Under the pieces are notes generated by a model. It was not told the origin of the DNA. It did no database searches and saw only the letters and a list, made by a program, of their open reading frames with translations. A DNA stretch of 41,970 bases, from contig JBKEBD010000029.1 of NCBI GenBank assembly GCA_047972995.1, positions 1 through 41,970 of the forward strand. The letters are read 5' to 3'. The stretch comes from JBKEDC01 sp047972995 (GTDB lineage: Bacteria > Bacteroidota > Bacteroidia > Bacteroidales > Prolixibacteraceae). This document shows positions 1 through 6,946 of this stretch, one piece after another; the stretch's first letter is position 1; each line of letters starts with the position of its first letter. Position numbers and translations under genes: made by a program.

Positions 1-124
1 ATTGGGGATAGTGGTGTATTTTACGAACTAATAGCAGTCCTAGAAATCGCCACTCTACTGTTGTGCTTGCTATCTTATTGTCATAGCTTGCATCTTCATT
101 GTGTTTGATAGTTTTAGTAAGCAT
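1..124 (-). CDS. Partial hypothetical protein of the prophage-like minus-strand operon (runs off left edge)
   Basis: An open frame starts with ATG at 124 on the minus strand and runs off the left end of the window. The visible 41 residues begin MLTKTIKHNEDASYDNK and contain a short hydrophobic stretch (FLGLLLV). It begins 24 bases after the stop of the next minus-strand gene, the spacing expected in a phage early operon. No family is recognised. The call rests on frame and spacing only, so it is tentative. Confidence 0.4.
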   Translation of the reverse strand, partial: MLTKTIKHNEDASYDNKIASTTVEWRFLGLLLVRKIHHYPQ

Positions 125-148
125 CTTTTGTTATTTATGGTTATTGCT

Positions 149-334
149 TTATTTTCTATTCTCAGCCCACAATGCCCAAGCTACAGCCCAGCACCCAAAG
201 GCAAAGAAAATTAAGCCGGTGTTTTTGATTGAGCCTCCGAGACAAACAAAGCCCCAAATGCCAAAGCCCCATTTGAGCACCTTGTTGCAGTAGTATTCTG
301 CTTTGTCGGCTCTAGTGTAGTTGTTGTTGTTCAT
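149..334 (-). CDS. Small hypothetical membrane protein
   Basis: This 61-residue protein has a polar N-terminus (MNNNNYTRADKAEYYCNK) followed by two hydrophobic stretches: WGFGIWGFVCLGG around residues 22-34 and IFFAFGCWAVAWALWA around 42-57. It could span the membrane twice. It lies 5 bases downstream of the Cro-like gene on the same strand, so the two are probably co-transcribed from the divergent switch region. Small membrane proteins of unknown role are common in phage and mobile-element early operons. No specific function can be assigned. Confidence 0.5.
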   Translation of the reverse strand: MNNNNYTRADKAEYYCNKVLKWGFGIWGFVCLGGSIKNTGLIFFAFGCWAVAWALWAENRK

Positions 335-339
335 AGCGA

Positions 340-555
340 TTATTTTAAGATTTTAGCTTTCTTGGGTTGTGGAGTAAACTCCATTGCTCCATACTTTTGG
401 ATTGCCATTGAGCGAACAAGCCTAATCTTAGGGCTGTCGCCTATTCCCGACAATGCTCTTGATAATGTAGGTTGCGAAATCTTATACATCTTCATCAACT
501 CACGCTTCTGTTTCGCTGTGAGCCCTACAATCTGTTTGAACTTTTGTGTTCCCAT
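340..555 (-). CDS. Small Cro-like helix-turn-helix DNA-binding protein
   Basis: A 71-residue basic protein. Residues about 13-50 (LTAKQKRELMKMYKISQPTL, then SRALSG) read as a helix-turn-helix, with KISQPTLSRAL as the likely turn and recognition helix. It is transcribed divergently from the CI-like repressor, with 110 bases between the two starts that contain palindromes. That arrangement is the classic lysis/lysogeny switch, in which the small protein is the Cro counterpart and first gene of the early operon. The role is inferred from position and HTH character. It could equally regulate a non-phage mobile element. Confidence 0.6.
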   Translation of the reverse strand: MGTQKFKQIVGLTAKQKRELMKMYKISQPTLSRALSGIGDSPKIRLVRSMAIQKYGAMEFTPQPKKAKILK

Positions 556-600
556 TTTTTGTATATTTACAGCCTTGAATAATTATTTACTGATGCAAAT

Positions 601-651
601 ACAAACACACTTTGTGTAAATCGCCAAATTAAAACACACTTTCTATGTAAA
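601..651. promoter_or_regulatory. Candidate repressor operators in the divergent switch region
   Basis: Two related sites lie between the divergent HTH genes. At 607-617 there is a perfect palindrome ACAC-TTT-GTGT, within ACACACTTTGTGTAAA (605-620). At 634-651 there is a degenerate second copy, ACACACTTTCTATGTAAA, 29 bases from the first. A related perfect palindrome, CACAC-GAA-GTGTG, occurs inside the repressor gene at 807-819. Repeated dyads between cI and cro homologues are usually the operators for both proteins. Binding is inferred, not shown. Confidence 0.5.
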
Positions 652-665
652 ATATTTTTACCATT

Positions 666-1325
666 ATGGAGAAAACGGAAATTTTAGATAGGATTAAAGC
701 GCACCTAAACATCAGTAATAATAGCGATTTTGCAAGATTTTTAGACGTAAAGCCTAATGTAATAACCAATTGGTACAGCCGAAATACTTTTAATGTAGAA
801 CTAATCCACACGAAGTGTGTAAATGTAGACGCAAACTGGTTACTAACAGGCAAAGGAAACATGCTAATCAAGGACGAAAAGCTAATTAAAGAAGAACCCT
901 TGCAAATAGTAGCTGAACCACAAGCAGACTATGCCAGTAGAGGAGTGCCGTTTTGGGATTTACCTGTTTCAGCAGGCAAAAGCGTGGTAGATGTGGTCGG
1001 GAAAAAGAAACCAAACGGCTATATGTATGTTCCTGGGATAGGTAGAGCAGAAAATGTATTTCCTGTATTAGGCATGTCTATGGGAGAAGAAGTCCCAGAC
1101 GGCTCATACATTGGAGTGTGCAAGATAAACCGATGGGAAAGCTTAAATACACAACGCATCTATATGATTATAACGAGAGATGACCGAATGGTAAAGCGAA
1201 TAGAGTATGACGAAGAAAACGAGGACATAATATGGTGCATCAGTCCTAATTATCCTCGCTTTAAGGTATTCAAAGAAGAAATTATAGAAATACACCGTGT
1301 GTGTGTTGTAATCGCTCCAAAATAA
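666..1325 (+). CDS. Phage CI-type repressor, HTH plus S24 (LexA-like) peptidase
   Basis: The 219-residue protein has an N-terminal CI-type helix-turn-helix (about residues 5-67, ending in the CI-family signature NWLLTGKGNML). A C-terminal S24 peptidase domain follows (about 95-215). Ser138 in GMSMG and Lys177 in RMVKR fit the catalytic dyad. The Ala103-Gly104 bond in PVSAGKS is a plausible self-cleavage site, as in RecA-responsive repressors. It faces the Cro-like gene across an operator-bearing gap. It probably maintains lysogeny and is cleaved on DNA damage, which is inferred from the family. No integrase lies in the window, so the element is only partly seen. Confidence 0.85.
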   Translation: MEKTEILDRIKAHLNISNNSDFARFLDVKPNVITNWYSRNTFNVELIHTKCVNVDANWLLTGKGNMLIKDEKLIKEEPLQIVAEPQADYASRGVPFWDLPVSAGKSVVDVVGKKKPNGYMYVPGIGRAENVFPVLGMSMGEEVPDGSYIGVCKINRWESLNTQRIYMIITRDDRMVKRIEYDEENEDIIWCISPNYPRFKVFKEEIIEIHRVCVVIAPK

Positions 1326-1357
1326 ACAATAATAAACTCAATATTAAATAATATACC

Positions 1358-1651
1358 ATGAAATTAAATTACGAAAAGTCAGGAGTTAAAACACTTAGAA
1401 CAACAAGCAGTATTTTCTTAACTGGATCTATAGTTATTTCAATAGTGCTGTTTTGTATCAGTCTAAATACAGGATATCTAGATTACGATGTCGATTGGAA
1501 CGGTATTACTACAGCTATTGTTATTTTGCTGACAGGCTTCTTTGTTTTTGGTTTAGGTTATGCCATTGCTAAGATATCAGAGGTTGCTCTTTTAAAAGAA
1601 CACTTGGCTTATACCAAGATTAATGAGAAAAATGAGAATGAAAACATTTAG
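1358..1651 (+). CDS. Hypothetical two-TM membrane protein downstream of the repressor
   Basis: This 97-residue protein has two strongly hydrophobic segments, about residues 17-36 (SSIFLTGSIVISIVLFCI) and 49-71 (ITTAIVILLTGFFVFGLGYA), with a charged C-terminal tail ending KINEKNENENI. It begins 32 bases after the repressor stop and overlaps the start of the following lipoprotein gene, so the three genes probably share one transcript. Genes placed just after a phage repressor are often expressed in the lysogen (immunity, exclusion or accessory functions). No family is recognised and the function is unknown. Confidence 0.55.
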   Translation: MKLNYEKSGVKTLRTTSSIFLTGSIVISIVLFCISLNTGYLDYDVDWNGITTAIVILLTGFFVFGLGYAIAKISEVALLKEHLAYTKINEKNENENI

Positions 1652-2006
1652 ACTTTTATTAGTGGCCATCATTGCCACAATGGCAATAGCATCATGTACA
1701 ACCGAACACGAATCTACATCTTTAGACATAGACACCTTTCCTTATTCAACTTGGGAATACGAAAACCCCAACGGAACAACTTCGAGGATAAAGTTTGCGG
1801 GAAAAACAGATTGCTCTTATCGTATTACAAGTTCATTAGGAGCAGAAACAACAACCTTATATACCTACACTCATTCAGATGAAACTGTAGTTATGACTCC
1901 CAAAGAAGATGCATTTGCCGTATTAGAGGGGACTGTTTCCGACAGCACGATGGTAGTGTATAATGAAGATACAGGGGATTTCTTGGGTAGATTTAAGCAG
2001 AAGTAG
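1638..2006 (+). CDS. Small lipoprotein, lipocalin-like fold possible
   Basis: The frame is open from ATG 1623, but MKTFRLLL at 1638 gives the most natural signal peptide (122 residues). The lipobox is AIASC, followed by a Ser/Thr-rich linker (TTEHESTS). The mature part has alternating short strands (TWEYENPNGTTSRIKF, then YRITSS, TTLYTYT, VVMTPKE, DSTMVVYN). These resemble the small lipocalin-like lipoproteins common in Bacteroidota, though I cannot assign a family firmly. It overlaps the upstream membrane-protein gene by 14 bases, suggesting translational coupling. An intrinsic terminator follows at 2083-2115. It is a probable lysogen-expressed accessory gene. Confidence 0.6.
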   Translation: MKTFRLLLVAIIATMAIASCTTEHESTSLDIDTFPYSTWEYENPNGTTSRIKFAGKTDCSYRITSSLGAETTTLYTYTHSDETVVMTPKEDAFAVLEGTVSDSTMVVYNEDTGDFLGRFKQK

Positions 2007-2082
2007 CAATATCACTTATCCGGCACCCATATTACCCAATAGGCACATAACTAACTGAAATAATAAAAGTTAGGTGTTAATT

Positions 2083-2115
2083 ATACCCATTCGGTTTATC
2101 GGATGGGTATTTTTA
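2083..2115 (+). terminator. Intrinsic terminator after the repressor operon
   Basis: ATACCCAT at 2083-2090 pairs with ATGGGTAT at 2103-2110, extended by an inner T-G, C-G and G-C. The loop is GTTTAT and a short T run (2110-2114) follows. It lies 77 bases after the lipoprotein stop and fits the end of the repressor transcript. Confidence 0.7.
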
Positions 2116-2183
2116 CAACTGTCGTTATTTACTATTGGGGGGTTATTCGGTTGTATTATTGTCTTTATCGGGGGTGTTTAAGT

Positions 2184-2499
2184 AGCCTAAAAACTATGAG
2201 GATTTCGCACCCATTTCCGCACCCATTGCTAAAAATCACGTTTTATGTTAATTAAGAAGATTGCGTAAATCATCTATCCAAATGGCTTGCAAGCTTAGCA
2301 AACACCAGCAAAGTACGAAACAATAGAGGTAAAGTGGCAGAATAGACATTTGGGGCGGTATAAGTCAGTAAACGTACATTTAGCTTGCACCAATTCGCAT
2401 TCTGCACTAAAACGAGCAAACAACGAGCAAAAAACGAGCAAAAAAGGCACAAAAAAGGCACAAAAAAGGCGAGAATTAAGCCTAAAAACTCAAATCCTC
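2184..2499. repeat. Composite repeat pair, possible mobile-element border
   Basis: AGCCTAAAAACT occurs twice in direct orientation, at 2184-2195 and 2479-2490. Next to it, GAGGATTT at 2198-2205 is matched by its exact reverse complement AAATCCTC at 2492-2499. Between them is a pair of CGCACCCATT direct repeats at 2206-2215 and 2218-2227. The stretch 2007-2612 has no convincing gene. Repeats of this kind fit an attachment or recombination region at the end of the prophage-like element, but no integrase gene is visible to support that. Confidence 0.35.
2411..2476. repeat. Six tandem copies of an 11-bp repeat
   Basis: Units start at 2411, 2422, 2433, 2444, 2455 and 2466. The first three are AACGAGCAAAC or AACGAGCAAAA, the next two AAGGCACAAAA, and the last a degenerate AAGGCGAGAAT. 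The 11-base period is close to one helical turn, so bound proteins would stack on one face. It could be an array of protein-binding sites (integrase or excisionase arms, iterons) or a simple slippage product. Confidence 0.75.
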
Positions 2500-2612
2500 G
2501 CCACTGTATTAAACCACCTCAAACCATCGTCAAACCCCACCAAACAAAGCCTACAAGCCTTTCAAGGTCGAAATCAACCCCACATCAAATTAAACCCGAA
2601 ATTAAACCAAAA

Positions 2613-3350
2613 TTAAACCCGATTAAACTTCGAGCCGAAGTCGGTCGGATTCATAACTCTTTGTCTTTGTTGGGCTTGGTGTGTTTTGGTGGTGTGGACA
2701 TTTGATATACCCCCCCCCTTTATTTTTGGCACATGAAAAGCACGCTGCGGAGCAACTTGATATTTGCCGAGCTTTTGGCGAAAAAGTTCATCAATTGGCG
2801 AAGTGCTTGTAAAGACGAATGCCCCCGCAAGGCGTTGTTTCTTCTCTTTTTCTTTAGCCATAGCTTCGAGTTTTGCTTGAAGAAGAATGCGAGCGCGGAG
2901 CAGATGCGATTTTGAGGTATTCTCGCTAATATCAAGCATTTCAGCAACTTGCTTATGCTTGTATTCATCGAGGACGTAGAGATTGAAAACCGTGCGATGT
3001 TGTACTGGCAGACTGTCGATGGCTGCCAGCAGCTCATCGATGCTCCAATCGAATTGAAGCATTTCATCACCATCAAGTTCAGGCAATCTTTTGCTGAGCT
3101 CAATCGGCTCCGTTTGGCTCTTCCGTAGATACATCAAAGCTTCATTGATGGCAATTCGCCTAAGCCAAGCACCTAGTTCACTTTCGGCTCTGAAGCTATC
3201 GTATCTGTCTATCGCCTTGAGCATGCTTTCTTGCGCAAGATCTTCGGCAAGGGCATGGTCTTTCACATACCTCCGGCAGGTGGCAATGAGCTTCGGAGCT
3301 TCTGTCTTGTAAATCTGATTCCAGTTGGGTAGTTCTCTCTTTGATGACAT
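2613..3350 (-). CDS. ECF-type RNA polymerase sigma factor with an atypical C-terminal tail
   Basis: Region 2 (about residues 24-80) includes AEDLAQESMLKAIDRYDSFR. Region 4 (about 105-162) includes LPVQHRTVFNLYVLDEYKHK and ISENTSKSHLLRARILL, so residues 1-165 are a normal ECF sigma factor. The tail of about 80 residues is odd. Residues 186-201 (IDELFRQKLGKYQVAP) resemble the start of anti-sigma or envelope proteins usually encoded just downstream of such sigma genes. A G9 tract (2710-2718 on the plus strand) then encodes KGGG at 211-214, followed by low-complexity sequence up to the mobile-element border. The end may be altered by insertion or slippage. No anti-sigma gene is seen next to it. 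Confidence 0.85.
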   Translation of the reverse strand: MSSKRELPNWNQIYKTEAPKLIATCRRYVKDHALAEDLAQESMLKAIDRYDSFRAESELGAWLRRIAINEALMYLRKSQTEPIELSKRLPELDGDEMLQFDWSIDELLAAIDSLPVQHRTVFNLYVLDEYKHKQVAEMLDISENTSKSHLLRARILLQAKLEAMAKEKEKKQRLAGAFVFTSTSPIDELFRQKLGKYQVAPQRAFHVPKIKGGGISNVHTTKTHQAQQRQRVMNPTDFGSKFNRV

Positions 3351-3412
3351 CTAAATAAACGCTCATTTTTCTGCATGATGCACAAAAGTTGAAATGGTTG
3401 CAGCTTGAAAAA

Positions 3413-4756
3413 TTATTTTCGCACAATTTCTTCCGCCACCTGAAACGCTTGCTTCACACGGTCGCTCATAGCAATACCATTTCTGATGTTTCCCGCAAGA
3501 ATGATACCGTGATGTTCGGCTTCCAATTCCTCAATGGCTCGCAATCGGGCTTCGCTTCCGATGCCATATTGTGGAATGGCGTTTTCATGACGTCGAATTT
3601 CCACCAACGACGGATTCCACTCTTTGAGATGGAACATATGGCAAAGCTCTGTTTTTACAATTTCAACGAGCTCAGCATTCGATTTATCTACAAATTCAGG
3701 TTTACGCATTCCACCCAAAAAGACTGAAAGTAAGGCTCCGCCTTCAGGTGCACGATGACTCAAAAATGAAGATAGGAATAGTGCACCAAGAATGTTTCTG
3801 TTTTCCACCGAAGGTACTAATCCACCAAAGGCTTTAAGGTTAATGCCTTCCCAATGGTCGAAGCCCACCGACACTTGCACCACTTTACCATAAAGCAGAG
3901 CGGAAATCTTGTCCACCTTTTCTTTTGCAAGGAAAGGGAAGATGCTAGGCAATGCCCATGCTCCCACAGTAGAAACAACTTGGTTGAAAGACTCCTCAAG
4001 CTCGTTGTAGCTCACGGTATATCCGCTTTCGTCTTTTGCTACGCTGATGTTTTGAGCTTCAAGCACGATGTGCTCTTTCAACTCTTCGGCAAGCGCATCA
4101 ATCAGTTGTGATAGCCCACGGGGAAACGAGAAAGTTACTTTGGTGGCTTTCTTTTCATATTCGCTTTTGCCTTCTTTGGCTTTCTTCATCGAACCGCCGA
4201 TGAAGCTACCATAATTTTGCTCTAGGTTGTAGAGTTTGGGCAGGGCATATTTTGTAATTAGCAGCTCGGGATTTCCGGCGTAGATGCCCGATACGAATGG
4301 GTCAACAGCATAGGTGAGGAATGATCTTCCCATTCGACGACGCACCATGTCGGCAAGCGTTTCGTTGGGGTCGCTGCCCGGCTTGCGAAATGGTTCGCCA
4401 AGCAAGCGAAGCTTGTCGGAGAACGTGAAAAGGGGAGTGGCGATGCCTCCAATCAATCCACTAGGGATAACTTTCCAGCTATTGCCCTTCCAAATCCAAC
4501 GGAATTTGGCGTTATTGTCGGCAATATCGATAGGGCATTGCAAGTCCTCAATGAGTTCAGCCAATTCAGGTGTGCCCATCATTCCAGTGCTCGGACCAGT
4601 TTCAAAGCTAAATTTTCCTTTATATTCCGTGTGGATAGCTCCACCCACGCGATTACTTTTTTCAAATATGGTGAAAGGCACACCTGCCTTTTTTAGTTGA
4701 TGTCCGAGCGAAAGCCCTGTAAGCCCTCCACCAATGATTGCGATATGTTTACTCAT
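3413..4756 (-). CDS. hemG: Protoporphyrinogen/coproporphyrinogen oxidase, HemY type
   Basis: This FAD enzyme oxidises protoporphyrinogen IX (or coproporphyrinogen III in the CgoX branch) late in heme synthesis. The N-terminal dinucleotide-binding motif is GGGLTG at residues 9-14, followed by FEKSNRVGG with the acidic FAD-ribose residue. The middle part has the substrate-domain segment RRRMGRSFLTYAVDPFVSGI. The C-terminus carries the second flavin motif (LAGNIRNGIAMSDRVKQAF). At 447 residues it has the usual length. It starts 8 bases after the orphan winged-helix gene and belongs to the hemN cluster. Whether the substrate is proto- or coproporphyrinogen cannot be decided here. The symbol follows common use for this family in Bacteroidota. 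Confidence 0.85.
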   Translation of the reverse strand: MSKHIAIIGGGLTGLSLGHQLKKAGVPFTIFEKSNRVGGAIHTEYKGKFSFETGPSTGMMGTPELAELIEDLQCPIDIADNNAKFRWIWKGNSWKVIPSGLIGGIATPLFTFSDKLRLLGEPFRKPGSDPNETLADMVRRRMGRSFLTYAVDPFVSGIYAGNPELLITKYALPKLYNLEQNYGSFIGGSMKKAKEGKSEYEKKATKVTFSFPRGLSQLIDALAEELKEHIVLEAQNISVAKDESGYTVSYNELEESFNQVVSTVGAWALPSIFPFLAKEKVDKISALLYGKVVQVSVGFDHWEGINLKAFGGLVPSVENRNILGALFLSSFLSHRAPEGGALLSVFLGGMRKPEFVDKSNAELVEIVKTELCHMFHLKEWNPSLVEIRRHENAIPQYGIGSEARLRAIEELEAEHHGIILAGNIRNGIAMSDRVKQAFQVAEEIVRK

Positions 4757-4764
4757 GTGTTTAT

Positions 4765-5082
4765 TTACTGAGTTATGAGTTGTTTCAGGTTTAAACCCTT
4801 ATTTGTTAGTCTGTATTTTTGATTCGGACTGTTGGGTTTATCGGGTAATGTCATTTCGATATAGCCTGCTTTTAACGTAAGATCTAGGTAATTAATGCTA
4901 AAATTTGGCTTATGTTTTAAATCTAGCTTTGTCATTAATTCATCTCTGTTCATTTCATGGTCAATCATGACAATTAGCCTACGCGTCAGTTCGTCAGCTG
5001 AATTTAGTTCTGGATTTTCAGCTTGGTCGGTAGTGGATAAATAACGCCAAATACAAGACATAAATACTTTATGCTTTCTCAT
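4765..5082 (-). CDS. Orphan winged-helix protein, like the C-terminal domain of Fic or RecG/AlbA-type proteins
   Basis: A 105-residue protein. Residues about 50-98 (DELMTKLDLKHKPNFSINYL, then IEMTLPDKPNSPNQKYRLTN) match the C-terminal winged helix found in Fic proteins and in AlbA_2/RecG-like regulators. Here it stands alone, without a Fic or ATPase domain. It may be a remnant of a larger gene or a free small regulator. It sits 22 bases after hemN and 8 bases before the porphyrinogen oxidase, so it is probably co-transcribed with heme genes. The short N-terminus (MRKHKVFMSCIWRYL) matches nothing I recognise. The function is unknown. Confidence 0.6.
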   Translation of the reverse strand: MRKHKVFMSCIWRYLSTTDQAENPELNSADELTRRLIVMIDHEMNRDELMTKLDLKHKPNFSINYLDLTLKAGYIEMTLPDKPNSPNQKYRLTNKGLNLKQLITQ

Positions 5083-5104
5083 TTGTGTGTTTTTAGCTTT
5101 TTTC

Positions 5105-6481
5105 TCACACCGATTGCGAGAACTTCTTTGTTGTTCCTTTTAGGTTGAGGTCGAATAGGGAGGCGATGTTGCGCAGTACAAAACGACCTTCGTTGCTTAC
5201 AGTGATGTCTTTGTCGGTATAGCTGAGTAGTCCATCGAGAGCAAATTCATCAAGCTTTGAGTTGCGGAACTCCAATTGTTTTTGAAGATCTTCAATCGAT
5301 TGATTAAATTGGCTAGCCAATTTATCCCATGAAAGATACTGATTGCACATTAACTCGTTGATGATATGTCGAGTGAGTTTTTCGCTTTCATTTAATCGGT
5401 ATCCTTTTTCAATGATGATTTTGCCTTCGTTGATAGCTGCAATATATTCTTTCACCGTGCGTGCATTTTGTGCATACACAGTTTCTAATTGGCTGATGCC
5501 TGTTGTGCCAAAGGCATAGACCTGTCCCGTAGTTTCGCGAGTGCAGTAGCCTTGGAAGTTTCGGTGCAGTTCTTTCGATAGAAGTGCCTTAGCCAAGGCG
5601 TCGGTGTTTTTAGCGTAGTGGTCGAGTCCAATCGGCAAGTAGTTGGCATCGCAGAGTTGTTGCCAAGCGGTTTCAAACATCAAGAGTTTTTCGTTGCTCG
5701 ATGGCAATCCGTGCTTTTCTAGTTGCTTTTGCGATTGCTTCACCCAAGGCACGTGTGCATAAGAGAAAGTAACAAGTCTCTCTACGTTAAGTGCAATTGC
5801 TTGCTGCATGGTTTTCACAAAACTATCGGCAGTTTGATGAGGTAATCCGTAAATGAAGTCGAGGTTGATTGACATTTGTCCTTTAGCTCGAATAATTTCA
5901 ATCATTTCTTTAATCGGAATGTTGGGCACTTCACGATTAACGGCATTAAGTACATCGGTGCGGAAATCTTGCACGCCAATGCTCATGCGGTTGAACCCAA
6001 AGTCGTAGAGTGCTTGAATGTAATTGGCATCAAGAGCAGCTGGATTGCATTCAATGGCAAGTTCAGCACGGGGAGTAAACTCAAATTCATCGCGGAAAAC
6101 TTGCATAACTTCGCCAATCATGGCAGCAGGTAGTGCATTGGGAGTGCCTCCTCCCCAATGAATTTGCGAAACCTTACGACTTTTATCCAGAAGAGGTGAA
6201 ATCATTTTGATTTCTTTCTTAAGCGCATTAATATATCGGCGTTTAAGATCGTCGCTCTTGCTAATGTGGGTATTGCATCCGCAGTAATAGCACAAGCTTG
6301 TGCAAAATGGAATATGCACATAGAATGAAATGTTTTGCGGATTTAAACTGTTCGATTCCTCTACGGCAGCTAAGTAATCTTGCGTGCTAAAGTTGGCATC
6401 AAAAAAATTAGCGGGTGGATAGCTCGTATATCGAGGAACAGGAATGTTGTATTTCTCTAGGAGTTGAATAGGTACTTTCAT
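5105..6481 (-). CDS. hemN: Oxygen-independent coproporphyrinogen III oxidase (radical SAM)
   Basis: HemN decarboxylates coproporphyrinogen III to protoporphyrinogen IX without oxygen, using SAM and a [4Fe-4S] cluster. The motif CTSLCYYCGC gives the CxxxCxxC cluster ligands plus the extra cysteine typical of HemN. WGGGTPNALP and the C-terminal HemN domain follow. I chose ATG 6481 (MKVPIQLLEKYNIPVPRYTS, 458 residues) over the in-frame ATG 6508, because family members begin just before YNxPxPRYTSYP. A -7 element at 6546-6553 gives a leader of about 60 bases for this start. It is the first gene of the heme cluster, and two palindromes lie upstream at 6630-6663. Confidence 0.93.
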   Translation of the reverse strand: MKVPIQLLEKYNIPVPRYTSYPPANFFDANFSTQDYLAAVEESNSLNPQNISFYVHIPFCTSLCYYCGCNTHISKSDDLKRRYINALKKEIKMISPLLDKSRKVSQIHWGGGTPNALPAAMIGEVMQVFRDEFEFTPRAELAIECNPAALDANYIQALYDFGFNRMSIGVQDFRTDVLNAVNREVPNIPIKEMIEIIRAKGQMSINLDFIYGLPHQTADSFVKTMQQAIALNVERLVTFSYAHVPWVKQSQKQLEKHGLPSSNEKLLMFETAWQQLCDANYLPIGLDHYAKNTDALAKALLSKELHRNFQGYCTRETTGQVYAFGTTGISQLETVYAQNARTVKEYIAAINEGKIIIEKGYRLNESEKLTRHIINELMCNQYLSWDKLASQFNQSIEDLQKQLEFRNSKLDEFALDGLLSYTDKDITVSNEGRFVLRNIASLFDLNLKGTTKKFSQSV

Positions 6482-6545
6482 GTGTATTTTTAGATTAGCG
6501 GATTCCAAATCATAAGATTTATTGGTTGCCGCAGCTGCCTAATTG

Positions 6546-6553
6546 CAAATGTA
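6546..6553 (-). promoter_or_regulatory. Bacteroidota -7 element for hemN
   Basis: CAAATGTA on the plus strand reads TACATTTG on the minus strand, an exact match to TAnnTTTG. It lies 65 bases upstream of the hemN ATG. The -33 half was not clearly seen. Confidence 0.6.
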
Positions 6554-6629
6554 AGCTATTGCTAGGAGTTTTTAGGGAAACCGATTCAATTTTATCCCTT
6601 GTGGTATTCTTTTTTTAGTATGAATGAGA

Positions 6630-6663
6630 CCGAAAATCGGATTAATGGAATATTACCATTAAT
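6630..6663. promoter_or_regulatory. Adjacent palindromes upstream of hemN
   Basis: CCGA-AAA-TCGG (6630-6640) is followed directly by ATTAATGG-AATATTA-CCATTAAT (6641-6663). They lie 77 to 117 bases upstream of the hemN -7 element. The second is an 8-bp perfect inverted repeat and could be an operator. Neither has a T tract, so they are unlikely terminators. Confidence 0.4.
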
Positions 6664-6719
6664 AAACCCAATAGGAGTAATTGAGCTTGGTCATTTTGAA
6701 TTGAGTTTGGCGTATAAAA

Positions 6720-6756
6720 AACAAAAAGGCGGCCGCTTGCGCAAACCACCTTTTCT
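6720..6756 (-). terminator. Intrinsic terminator downstream of the relA homologue
   Basis: On the minus strand AAAAGGTGG (from 6754 to 6746) pairs with CCGCCTTTT (6732 to 6724) with one mismatch. The loop contains TTGCGCAA and the stem is followed by TGTTTTTTA. It lies about 190 bases after the relA-family stop. The plus-strand side lacks a T run. Confidence 0.6.
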
Positions 6757-6946
6757 CATTAACTAACCTAACTAAACCTAAACTTATGAAAAAAACGTAG
6801 TACAAAGATAGGGCTGTTTTTGACATTGTCAACACTTTATGTAGTTAAAAACAGTTAAGTTTTTATACTTAGTCTTACATTGAAGGATAATCGAATTTTA
6901 GAAATTCGTCAAACGGCGATCTAAATACTTGTTATTGTTGGTGTTG

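Noticed and set aside
2350..2705. Overlapping plus-strand ORFs of 88 and 106 residues, rich in Lys, Gln and Pro
   Set aside because: They are read through the 11-bp tandem array and the antisense of the sigma-factor tail. Composition is low-complexity and no domain or start context supports them.
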